DNA from: JAYOEY01 sp038120295
GTDB taxonomy: Bacteria; Pseudomonadota; Alphaproteobacteria; MPNO01; UBA2964
NCBI GenBank assembly: GCA_038120295.1
Contig: JAYOLL010000016.1
Span: forward strand, 12,771-76,770
Length of the DNA: 64,000 bases
Direction of reading: 5' to 3'
Below the pieces are notes generated by a model. The model saw only the letters and a list, made by a program, of their open reading frames with translations. It ran no database searches and was not told the origin of the DNA. Positions 35,048 to 42,850 of this stretch are shown here, one piece after another; within the stretch, counting starts at the first letter, position 1, and each line of letters starts with the position of its first letter. Made by a program: the position numbers and the translations under genes.

Positions 35048-36525
35048 TCGCCGATCATTATCCCGTCCTGCAGATCGTCATCCCGCTACTTTGCGCCCCT
35101 GTCTGTATGCTGGTCCGTTACAGGGACTGGTCGTGGGCGGTGGCGCTGTTTGGGTCATGGGCGTCTCTTGCGATTTCATGGGAACTGCTGCTGCAGGTTC
35201 AGGGCGCAGGCGTCATCTCGTACGAAATGGGGAACTGGGCGCCACCGTTTGGGATCGAGTACCGGGTCGACCTGATCAACGCTTTCGTGCTCCTGATTGT
35301 TTCCGCCATCGGCGCTGTTGTTATTCCCTATGCGCGCGAGAGTGTGAAACGGGAGTTCGGCGTCAACAGGGTCTATTTTTTCTATACGTCCTACCTGCTG
35401 TGCCTGGCAGGCCTGCTTGGCGTCACCATTACGGGAGACGCTTTCAACCTGTTCGTCTTCCTCGAAATTTCATCGCTGTCGTCCTACGTACTGATCGCGC
35501 TCGGACGCGACCGCCGCGCACTGGTTGCATCCTATCAGTACCTCGTGATGGGAACGATCGGAGCCACCTTCATCGTCATCGCCATCGGCCTTCTCTACGC
35601 CGAGACCGGTACGCTGAACATGGCCGATCTTGCCAAAATTCTGGCCGAGCAGCCGACCAGCCGCACCATAGGAGCGGCGTTCGGCTTTATGGTGGTAGGC
35701 GTTTCGCTGAAGCTCGCGCTGTTCCCGCTGCATCTCTGGCTGCCCAACGCCTATTCTTTTGCGCCGTCGGTGGTCAGCGCGTTTCTTGCCGCAACAGCGA
35801 CCAAGGTGGCGGTCTACGTCCTTCTGCGCTTCCTGTTCAGCATTTTCAACGTCGAGCTCAGCTTCGGCGTCATGCCTCTCGATACGATCCTGCTTGTCCT
35901 GTCGGTCATCGCCATGTTCGCGGCGTCGGCGGTCGCCATCTACCAGAAAAATCTCAAACGGATGCTGGCCTATTCGTCGGTCGCGCAGATCGGTTACATG
36001 GTGTTGGGTATCAGCTTCGCCAATGTGTCCGGGTTGATGGCCTGCATCCTGCATTTGTTCAATCACGCGCTGATGAAGGGCGGCATGTTCCTTGCGCTCG
36101 GCTGCATCTTCTATCGGATCGCGTCGGTTCGGCTTGAATCGATGGCCGGGATGGGGCGCCGCATGCCATTGACCGCGGCCGCTTTCCTGATCGGCGGGCT
36201 CGGGCTGATTGGCGTACCGCTAACTGTCGGGTTCATAAGCAAATGGTATTTGGTAGAGGGTGCGCTGGCACGGGGATGGTGGCCGGTCGCGATTCTTATT
36301 CTTCTCAGTTCCCTGCTTGCCGTGGTCTATGTCTGGCGGGTCGTCGAGGTCATGTATATGCGTCCCGTGCCGGAAGATGCGCCCGAGATCGAGGAAGCGC
36401 CCCCCTCAATGTTGATACCGACCTGGATACTGATCGGAGCCAGCGTCTATTTCGCCATTGATACGGAGCTTACAGTCGGCGTGGCGAAAGAAGCAGCGAC
36501 CCTCCTGCTCGGAGGCGCCAAATGA
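35044..36525 (+). CDS. mrpD: Mrp-type proton-channel subunit D (NuoN/M-like), copy 1
   Basis: A 493-residue polytopic protein of the proton-conducting membrane transporter family. GDAFNLFVFLEISSLSSYVL holds the conserved glutamate of helix 5, LKLALFPLHLWLPNAYSFAP the conserved lysine and histidine region of helix 7, and NLKRMLAYSSVAQIGYMVLG the helix 10 region. It starts in an ATGA-type overlap with mrpC and couples to the next subunit by the same 4-base overlap. Likely one of three proton/cation channels in this complex. Confidence 0.92.
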   Translation: MIADHYPVLQIVIPLLCAPVCMLVRYRDWSWAVALFGSWASLAISWELLLQVQGAGVISYEMGNWAPPFGIEYRVDLINAFVLLIVSAIGAVVIPYARESVKREFGVNRVYFFYTSYLLCLAGLLGVTITGDAFNLFVFLEISSLSSYVLIALGRDRRALVASYQYLVMGTIGATFIVIAIGLLYAETGTLNMADLAKILAEQPTSRTIGAAFGFMVVGVSLKLALFPLHLWLPNAYSFAPSVVSAFLAATATKVAVYVLLRFLFSIFNVELSFGVMPLDTILLVLSVIAMFAASAVAIYQKNLKRMLAYSSVAQIGYMVLGISFANVSGLMACILHLFNHALMKGGMFLALGCIFYRIASVRLESMAGMGRRMPLTAAAFLIGGLGLIGVPLTVGFISKWYLVEGALARGWWPVAILILLSSLLAVVYVWRVVEVMYMRPVPEDAPEIEEAPPSMLIPTWILIGASVYFAIDTELTVGVAKEAATLLLGGAK

Positions 36526-38054
36526 CGAGCGGCACAGCCATAGCGTTCGCCATCGGGCTGCCGCTGTTCGGAACGGTCCTGATCCTGCTGAACGACCGCT
36601 ATCCGAACCTGCGCGAAACCATCACGCTGGTGACCTCGGCCTGCCTGTTCATGATCGTGCTCGGCATCCTGCCGGAAGTCTCGGCCGGTGGACGCCCCGA
36701 ACTGGTCCTCCTCGAAATACTGCCCGGGTTGCCCATCGCCTTCGAGGTCGAGCCGCTCGGCATGCTGTTCGCCCTTGTCGCGTCCGGCCTGTGGGTTGTT
36801 ACGTCGTTCTATTCCATCGGCTATATGCGAGCGCATCACGAGGAGAATCAGACCCGTTTCTACGCCTGTTTCGCCGTCGCGCTGTCGAGCACGATGGGGA
36901 TCTGCTTCTCCGGCAACCTGCTGACCCTGTTCATTTTTTACGAGATCCTGACGCTTTCCACCTATCCGCTGGTCACCCATTCGGGAAAATCGGACGCGGT
37001 CAAGGCCGGTCGGGTCTATCTCGGCATCCTCATCGGGACATCCATCGCCTTCCTGCTACTCGCCATTATCTGGACCTGGTTCCTGACGGGCACGCTCGAT
37101 TTCACCCCGGGCGGAATATTGAAAGGCAAGGCCGACGGACCGGTCATCGGCGTACTGCTGCTGCTCTTCATGTACGGGACCGGCAAGGCGGCGCTGATGC
37201 CGTTTCACCGGTGGCTGCCATCAGCAATGGTCGCCCCGACTCCGGTCAGCGCGTTGCTGCATGCGGTCGCCGTCGTGAAGGCCGGCGTGTTCACGGTGAT
37301 GAAGATCATCGTCTACATTTTCGGCATCGATACGCTGGCCGGTATCAGCCAGGACGACTGGCTGATGTATATCGCCTCCTTCACCCTCCTCGCCTCATCC
37401 TGCGTCGCGATGACGAAGGACAACCTGAAGGCGCGCCTCGCCTATTCGACCGTGGGCCAGCTTTCATACGTCGTGCTCGGCGCGGCGCTGGCGAACTCCT
37501 TCGGCGTGATGGGCGGATCGATGCAGATCGCCATGCACGCCTTCGGCAAGATCACCCTTTTCTTCTGCGCAGGCGCGATCATGGTAGCGTCCCACAAGAC
37601 CGAGATTTCGCAGATGGACGGGCTTGGACGCGTTATGCCATTCACCTTCATCGCCTTCCTGATCGGGTCGCTCAGTATCATCGGCATCCCTCCGCTGGGC
37701 GGTTCCTGGAGCAAGTGGTACCTGATGATGGCATCTGCCGAGGCCGGCTACGTCCTGTTCATCGTCGTACTGATGGTGAGTTCGCTGCTGAACATCGCCT
37801 ACCTGATGCCTATCGTGGGGCGCGGTTTCTTTCGTCCGCTAAAACCGGACGATCATGGGCATGAGGATCATGGGCATGGGGATCATGGGCAGGAACCCCA
37901 TAGTTTCTGGCATGGCTTACGGTTCGGTTCGGTCCGCGAGGCCCCGCCCTTCTGCCTGCTGGCGATGACGGTGACGTCGATCGGTTGCATCCTGCTGTTT
38001 CTGTATGCGGACAGGGTCTACCAGCTGCTCGCGCCCGTCGCAGGGCTGAAGTAG
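36522..38054 (+). CDS. Mrp-type proton-channel subunit, copy 2, with histidine-rich loop
   Basis: A 510-residue NuoN/M/L-family subunit. FSGNLLTLFIFYEILTLSTY has the helix 5 glutamate, GKAALMPFHRWLPSAMVAPT the lysine/histidine region, and NLKARLAYSTVGQLSYVVLG the helix 10 region. Near residue 445 it carries a histidine-rich loop (DDHGHEDHGHGDHGQEPH) that relatives usually lack; it may bind divalent metal or be a pH-sensing patch. It starts inside the stop of copy 1. Confidence 0.9.
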   Translation: MTSGTAIAFAIGLPLFGTVLILLNDRYPNLRETITLVTSACLFMIVLGILPEVSAGGRPELVLLEILPGLPIAFEVEPLGMLFALVASGLWVVTSFYSIGYMRAHHEENQTRFYACFAVALSSTMGICFSGNLLTLFIFYEILTLSTYPLVTHSGKSDAVKAGRVYLGILIGTSIAFLLLAIIWTWFLTGTLDFTPGGILKGKADGPVIGVLLLLFMYGTGKAALMPFHRWLPSAMVAPTPVSALLHAVAVVKAGVFTVMKIIVYIFGIDTLAGISQDDWLMYIASFTLLASSCVAMTKDNLKARLAYSTVGQLSYVVLGAALANSFGVMGGSMQIAMHAFGKITLFFCAGAIMVASHKTEISQMDGLGRVMPFTFIAFLIGSLSIIGIPPLGGSWSKWYLMMASAEAGYVLFIVVLMVSSLLNIAYLMPIVGRGFFRPLKPDDHGHEDHGHGDHGQEPHSFWHGLRFGSVREAPPFCLLAMTVTSIGCILLFLYADRVYQLLAPVAGLK

Positions 38055-38070
38055 GAAAGCGGAGGGACAG

Positions 38071-38343
38071 ATGGCCGAAACACCGCCCCCTGCGGACAGA
38101 AAAGGATGGCTCGACGAGCCAAAGAACCGCGATCGACTGTGGTACACGCTGATTGCGCTCTGCATTGTCTCCGTATTGGCTGACCTCTTCTATCACAAGC
38201 ATGTCCACTTCGACGTCGAGAATATCCCCGGCATGTACGGGTGGTGGGCGCTGATCGCCTGCATCGCCATGGTGCTCGTCGCGAAGGTACTACGCGCCAC
38301 CGTTCAGCGGCCGGAAAACTACTACGAGGAACCCGATGAGTGA
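38071..38343 (+). CDS. Small membrane protein in Mrp operon
   Basis: A 90-residue protein with two predicted helices (LWYTLIALCIVSVLADLFYH and GWWALIACIAMVLVAKVL) joined by a His-containing loop (HKHVHFDVENIPGMYG). I do not recognise it as a canonical Mrp subunit; it is probably an accessory of the complex, as it lies 16 bases after copy 2 and overlaps copy 3 by 8 bases. Confidence 0.8.
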   Translation: MAETPPPADRKGWLDEPKNRDRLWYTLIALCIVSVLADLFYHKHVHFDVENIPGMYGWWALIACIAMVLVAKVLRATVQRPENYYEEPDE

Positions 38344-40024
38344 GTTCCCGCCCGGCCTGCTCCTGGTTCTCGGTGCACTGCTGATCCCGCTGCTGCGCGG
38401 GCATTGGCGTAATGCCTGGATGCTTGCCCTGCCGCTGGCAGGTTTGTGGGGCCTGACCCAGATCGCGCCGGGCGCCCATTTTCAGTTCGAGCTTTTCGGC
38501 CAGACGCTGACGCCGGTCCGCGTCGACAAACTCAGCCTTGTATTCGGCTATATCTTCCACATTGCAGCCGCGATCACGATTATCTACGCCTTCCACGTGA
38601 AGGATGCTGTGCAGGCGATGGCCGGCATGATTTACGCTGGCTGCGCCATCGGCGCGGTGTTCGCCGGCGATCTGATCAGCCTGTTCGTATACTGGGAAGG
38701 CACAGCGATTTCGTCGGTGTTCCTGATCTGGGCGAGCCACACGGAAAGCGCCTACCGCGCCGGTATCCGCTACCTGATCTATCAGGTCAGTTCAGGCGTG
38801 CTGCTGCTTGGCGGCGCGATATGGATCTTCAACCAGACGGGTTCGCTGGCGTTCGACAAAATGACCCTGTCCGGCCCCGGCCCGGTGATGGTATTCCTGG
38901 CCTTCGGCATCAAGGCTGCCTTCCCGCTGCTTCATAACTGGCTGCAGGATTCCTATCCGAAGGCAACGGTGACCGGCACGGTTTTCCTGTCCGCCTTCAC
39001 CACCAAGCTCGCCATCTACGCCCTCGCCCGCGGGTTCCCGGGCACTGACATGCTGATCTGGATCGGCGCGACGATGGCGGTTTTCCCGATTTTTTACGCG
39101 CTGATCGAGAACGACCTCCGCAAGGTGCTGGCCTATTCGCTTAACCATCAGCTCGGCTTCATGGTGATCGGCGTCGGCATCGGCACGGAGCTGGCGCTAA
39201 ACGGCGCCGCGGCCCATGCCTTTGCGTCCATCCTCTACAAATCGGTGCTGTTCATGTCGGTCGGCGCCGTGCTGTTCCGGACCGGCACTGCTCAGGCCTC
39301 TGAACTCGGCGGACTGCATAAATCGATGCCCTGGACGACAAGGCTCTGTTTCGTCGGCTCGGCTTCGATCTCCTCCTTCCCACTACTGGTCGGGTTCGTT
39401 TCCAAATCGATGATCGTCTCCGCCGCGGCATATGAGCACCACATGCTAGTCTGGCTGCTCCTGCTGCTGGCCGGAGCCGGCGCGATCCTGCATTCCGGCA
39501 TCCGGATCCCCTATAGTGCCTTCTATGCCAAGGATTCAGGAAAACGTCCCGAGGAAGCGCCCGCCAACATGCTCATCGCCATGGGCATCGCCGCCTTCCT
39601 GTGTATCGCGCTCGGCGTCTATCCGCAGGCGCTCTACGACCTCCTGCCCTACACGGCGAAATACGCGCCCTACACGGTGAGCCATGTGGTAACGCAGCTG
39701 CAGCTCATCCTGTTCGCGGGCCTCGTCTTCGGCTTCATGTTAAGGAAAAACCTCTATCTGGCCGATGCCAAAGCGTTGAATCTCGATTTCGACTGGGTAT
39801 TCCGCAGGTTGTTCACGGGCCTGATCGAAGCCTGCATCAGGATCTTCGGCCCTGTCGACCGCGCCGTCCGCGAAGGCCTGCTCAGACAGGTCGGCTGGAT
39901 CGTCCAGGGAGTGTTCCGCCATCACGGGCCCGAGGGCATGCTGGCCCGCACCTGGCCTACCGGCTCGACGGTTCTCTGGGTCGCGGTCCTGCTCGCGCTC
40001 TACATGATCTTCTACTTTATTTGA
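38336..40024 (+). CDS. Mrp-type proton-channel subunit, copy 3 (NuoL/M-like)
   Basis: A 562-residue proton-channel subunit, the longest of three. Seen are GDLISLFVYWEGTAISSVFL (helix 5 glutamate), FGIKAAFPLLHNWLQDSYPK (lysine/histidine region) and NDLRKVLAYSLNHQLGFMVI. The C-terminal 80 residues (LYLADAKALNLDFDWVFRRL, then GLLRQVGWIVQGVFRHHG) resemble the amphipathic C-terminal extension of MrpD/NuoL-type subunits. Last gene of the operon; no clear terminator is seen in the 139 bases before the convergent Panacea-like gene. Confidence 0.9.
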   Translation: MSEFPPGLLLVLGALLIPLLRGHWRNAWMLALPLAGLWGLTQIAPGAHFQFELFGQTLTPVRVDKLSLVFGYIFHIAAAITIIYAFHVKDAVQAMAGMIYAGCAIGAVFAGDLISLFVYWEGTAISSVFLIWASHTESAYRAGIRYLIYQVSSGVLLLGGAIWIFNQTGSLAFDKMTLSGPGPVMVFLAFGIKAAFPLLHNWLQDSYPKATVTGTVFLSAFTTKLAIYALARGFPGTDMLIWIGATMAVFPIFYALIENDLRKVLAYSLNHQLGFMVIGVGIGTELALNGAAAHAFASILYKSVLFMSVGAVLFRTGTAQASELGGLHKSMPWTTRLCFVGSASISSFPLLVGFVSKSMIVSAAAYEHHMLVWLLLLLAGAGAILHSGIRIPYSAFYAKDSGKRPEEAPANMLIAMGIAAFLCIALGVYPQALYDLLPYTAKYAPYTVSHVVTQLQLILFAGLVFGFMLRKNLYLADAKALNLDFDWVFRRLFTGLIEACIRIFGPVDRAVREGLLRQVGWIVQGVFRHHGPEGMLARTWPTGSTVLWVAVLLALYMIFYFI

Positions 40025-40163
40025 TTTGAGCTTTGCGAAGGCGCCGTTTATCGGGGCAACCGCCCGAACGGCTCGCGACATTCGAGAGTTTCTCGGCTCC
40101 CGCTCCCGCCGCGGCGCCACTGTTATTGCACGGGCTGACCGTTACCGGAATCGCCTGTCGGCT

Positions 40164-40763
40164 CTATTCCTGCAACGATTTCCGGGCCGGCATCCAGCGC
40201 TTTACGGCAACTTTCTTTCCCGTATGCAAGGTCATGATGCGTGCGCCGGAGGGCGGTAGCTTGATGTAATCGGCTAACTCCCTACGCTCAACCCGCTTCT
40301 TCGGTCCTCGTTCGGGTTCAGCAGACACCAACTTTTCCTCGTCCCGGCCGAACATTCGGCGCATCGCGGCGATTGAAATTTCCGCGCCGTTGCGCTGCTC
40401 GACCGCTCTCTCCTTGCGCCCGGCCCTCGCAATAATCTGTTCCAGCCGAAGCGCGTCGTCATGACGGTAACGCCGCCAGATCGCATCGAGAAACACGACG
40501 ACGCCTTCTGAGATCGGAAATTCCGTCACGGTCGGGCGACCGTTCTCGAACATCCGGTAAAGGTTGGGATCTAACGGCCCTGCATCGTCTATGACGAAAA
40601 CCGACGGCATCAGACGCTTGCCCTTATAAGCCGCCGCAAAATGCGCCTGAGGCAGGAACAGCAGGCATTGCAGGGCCCGGGGCTGCAAGTAGCTATCATC
40701 CTTCCGCGCGCGGTCGAGGAACCAGAAGGCAATGTCGTAACTTGTCGTAACTGCGGGGCTCAT
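40164..40763 (-). CDS. Panacea/SocA-like domain protein
   Basis: A protein of about 199 residues. The N-terminal half (SYDIAFWFLDRARKDDSYLQ, ALQCLLFLPQAHFAAAYKGK, IDDAGPLDPNLYRMFENGRP) matches the pattern of DUF4065/Panacea proteins such as SocA, which act as antitoxins or proteolytic adaptors. The C-terminal half is highly basic (GPKKRVERRELADYIKLPPS, KVAVKRWMPARKS), suggesting nucleic-acid or protein contact. ATG at 40763 was chosen so that the divergent peroxiredoxin keeps a promoter; an upstream ATG at 40844 would overlap that space. No toxin gene sits beside it. Confidence 0.62.
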   Translation of the reverse strand: MSPAVTTSYDIAFWFLDRARKDDSYLQPRALQCLLFLPQAHFAAAYKGKRLMPSVFVIDDAGPLDPNLYRMFENGRPTVTEFPISEGVVVFLDAIWRRYRHDDALRLEQIIARAGRKERAVEQRNGAEISIAAMRRMFGRDEEKLVSAEPERGPKKRVERRELADYIKLPPSGARIMTLHTGKKVAVKRWMPARKSLQE

Positions 40764-40891
40764 GCAGCCGTTATCGGACAATATGGTCAAGACCCCGTTA
40801 AAACCCCCGTTGCTGGAAAGATCACGGGTTTCCGATTCCGGCACTCCGGATAAAATCCGAGCTCGGAAAACAAGCAGAAAGGATAACTCTC

Positions 40892-41338
40892 ATGGCACTA
40901 CTCGAACCTGGCAGCAAAGCGCCCGGCTTCTCCCTGCCGAACCAGAACGGCAAAACCGTCAGTCTCGACGACTTCGCCGGCAAAAGCGTCCTTATCTGGT
41001 TTTTCTCGCGCGCCTTCGGCAGTAATTGAACGCGGGAAGCTGAAGGGTTCCGTGATCGAACCCAGGACATTCTCGATAAAAACGGCGCACTGGTCGGTAT
41101 TACGTTCAGCGCCACCGAAGATCTGAAAAAATGGGCGGACGAGACCGGTCACAAGACGGATCTGCTGTGCGATGCCGACCGCTCGGTCGCAATGGCATAC
41201 GGCGCGGCGGAAACGGCGGACCAGGAGAGGGCATCGCGCTTGTCCATTCTGATCGGACCGGACGGCAGGGTCGAACGGGTCTATGAAAACCCCGATGTTT
41301 CGGTCCATGCCGAACAAGTACTGGCCGATCTCGCCTGA
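40892..41338 (+). CDS. Selenocysteine-containing peroxiredoxin (Bcp/PrxQ-like), in-frame TGA at 41027-41029
   Basis: Read through one TGA, this frame gives a 148-residue AhpC/TSA-family protein: KAPGFSLPNQNGKTVSLDDF, VLIWFFSRAFGSN, then U46, then TREAEGFRDRTQDILDKNG and LLCDADRSVAMAYG. Bcp/PrxQ relatives have their peroxidatic cysteine exactly there (PGCTKEA), so TGA replaces the catalytic Cys codon and nothing else is broken on either side. The resolving cysteine five residues on is Glu here, so it would be a 1-Cys type. AGAAAGGA precedes the ATG. A bacterial SECIS-like hairpin begins 15 bases after the TGA. A nonsense mutation or base error is the alternative. Expected role: peroxide reduction using a selenolate. 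Confidence 0.87.
41045..41063 (+). promoter_or_regulatory. Putative bacterial SECIS element
   Basis: Inside the reading frame just after the TGA, GGGTTC (41045-41050) pairs perfectly with GAACCC (41058-41063) around the 7-base loop CGTGATC. The loop starts 21 bases beyond the TGA and has G as its second base. This fits what is known of bacterial SECIS elements: a short stem-loop 16-37 bases downstream with a G among the first two loop bases. SelB would bind it to deliver Sec-tRNA. Confidence 0.72.
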
Positions 41339-41368
41339 CCGAAACACCGCTTGAGGAAATGCCCGAAT

Positions 41369-41422
41369 CGCATGGATTTTCCCGCGAATTTCACTATGGA
41401 ATTCTATGGGGAAATCCATGCG
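41369..41422 (+). promoter_or_regulatory. Long hairpin in the 5' region of the cox operon
   Basis: CGCATGGATTT (41369-41379) pairs with AAATCCATGCG (41412-41422). Four further pairs, one of them G-U in RNA (41380-41383 with 41408-41411), make a 15-bp stem. An inner GAATT/AATTC pair (41386-41390 with 41400-41404) can extend it. No T run follows, so it is not a classical terminator. A short open frame (ATG 41359, ending at 41520 inside coxG) runs through it and might be a leader peptide. Function unknown; candidates are a cis-acting RNA or an operator. Confidence 0.55.
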
Positions 41423-41510
41423 AAGGGTTGCCGCCTAAGCGCCTCCGCATTACCCTACGGAGAAGCCTTAACGGCAAGGCAATCCTGCATTCAGAAGGGA
41501 GAACGACGTC

Positions 41511-42116
41511 ATGGATATGACCGGCGAATATCGCATTCCGGCCCCGCGCGAAAAGGTTTGGGAAGCGCTCAACGATCCCGAGGTCCTGACCAAGTGCATT
41601 CCCGGCTGTCAGGAACTCAACAAGGAATCGGATACCGAGCTGACGGCGACAGTGAAGACCAAGGTCGGCCCGGTTTCCGCGACTTTCAAGGGCAAGGTCA
41701 CCCTGTCCGACATCAACCCGCCGGAAAGCTATACCATCACCGGCGAGGGCACCGGCGGCGCGGCGGGCTTCGCCAAGGGCGGTGCGGAAGTGTCGCTTGA
41801 AGAAGACGGCGGCGTAACCATTCTCCGCTATACCGCCAAGGCTCAGGTTGGCGGCAAGCTGGCGCAGATCGGCTCCCGGCTGATCGATTCGACCTCCAAG
41901 AAAATGGCCGGCCAGTTCTTCGACAAGTTCGCAGAGGAAGTCGGCGGCGACGGTGAGGCGGAAGCGCCCGCCGCGGAAGCCACGCCGGAAGCGCCGGCAC
42001 CCGCGGAACCGGCCGCGCCGGCCCCTGCCCCCGCTTCTTCCGGAGGGATAAGCCCGGCGGTCTGGATCGGTGGGCTGGTTGCCGTTGTGGTGATCCTCCT
42101 GATTGTTCTGAACTAA
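41511..42116 (+). CDS. coxG: CoxG-family SRPBCC protein
   Basis: A 201-residue protein of the carbon monoxide dehydrogenase subunit G family. The START-like fold covers about residues 1-145 (MDMTGEYRIPAPREKVWEAL, then VLTKCIPGCQELNKESDTE). An Ala/Pro/Glu-rich linker follows (EAPAAEATPEAPAPAEPAAP) and a single C-terminal helix (AVWIGGLVAVVVILLIVLN) anchors it in the membrane. In characterised cox systems CoxG recruits the dehydrogenase to the membrane for quinone reduction. First gene of the cox-type cluster; AGAAGGGAG precedes the ATG. Confidence 0.9.
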   Translation: MDMTGEYRIPAPREKVWEALNDPEVLTKCIPGCQELNKESDTELTATVKTKVGPVSATFKGKVTLSDINPPESYTITGEGTGGAAGFAKGGAEVSLEEDGGVTILRYTAKAQVGGKLAQIGSRLIDSTSKKMAGQFFDKFAEEVGGDGEAEAPAAEATPEAPAPAEPAAPAPAPASSGGISPAVWIGGLVAVVVILLIVLN

Positions 42117-42278
42117 AGCCAGAACCCGCCTCGGAATCTCCCGTCGGCGGGTTGACCAACAACAATTTCGGGTGATACTTCCCGAGGTACAGGAGTGGAA
42201 AAACCGCTCCGAAACGATTGCAATCCGACCGGGCCATGGGCCAGCCCCAGGGACCTTACCGAACGAGGGAAAAATTCG

Positions 42279-42758
42279 ATGACCGTTAAGTTCACCACGA
42301 CCATCAATGGCAAGGAAGTCCAGGGCGAGACCGAGGACCGAACCCTTCTGGTGCAGTTCATTCGCGAACACCTTGGCCTGACGGGGACCCATGTCGGCTG
42401 CGACACCACCCAGTGCGGTTGCTGCACGGTCCATGTCGACGGCCTCCCGATGAAGTCCTGCACCATGCTGGCGGTCCATGCCGACGGCAAGGAGATCACG
42501 ACAATCGAAGGACTTGCCAAGGACGGTGAGTTGCACCCGATGCAGGCTGCATTCCGCGAAAATCATGCCTTGCAGTGCGGCTTCTGCACCCCTGGCATGG
42601 TGATGAGCTCGATCGGGATCGTTGATCGCCACAAGGGCGAAAAGCTGGACGAAAAGACGGTGCGTCACGAACTCGAGGGCAACATCTGCCGCTGCACCGG
42701 CTACCACAATATCGTCAAGGCAGTGCTTTCGGCATCTGAGGTCATGAACAAGGGCTAA
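42279..42758 (+). CDS. coxS: Molybdenum hydroxylase small [2Fe-2S] subunit
   Basis: A 159-residue two-cluster iron-sulfur subunit. The plant-ferredoxin-type cluster is held by C41, C46, C49 and C61 (GCDTTQCGCC); the C-terminal cluster by C100, C103, C137 and C139 (LQCGFCTPGM and NICRCTGYHNIV). ATG at 42279 after GAGGG was chosen over an upstream in-frame ATG at 42195. It passes electrons from the molybdenum centre to the FAD subunit encoded next. The matching large subunit is missing here. Confidence 0.93.
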   Translation: MTVKFTTTINGKEVQGETEDRTLLVQFIREHLGLTGTHVGCDTTQCGCCTVHVDGLPMKSCTMLAVHADGKEITTIEGLAKDGELHPMQAAFRENHALQCGFCTPGMVMSSIGIVDRHKGEKLDEKTVRHELEGNICRCTGYHNIVKAVLSASEVMNKG

Positions 42759-42850
42759 GCCCGAATATCAAAACATGCCTGCGACGCCCCTGAGCCTCAG
42801 ACCGGCGTCCGAAGCGGCAGGACAACAGGCGTAATCGGAGACGACGGATC

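Noticed and set aside
41369..41422. Hairpin as terminator of the peroxiredoxin gene
   Set aside because: No T run follows on the plus strand, and the arms are better explained as part of the cox 5' region.
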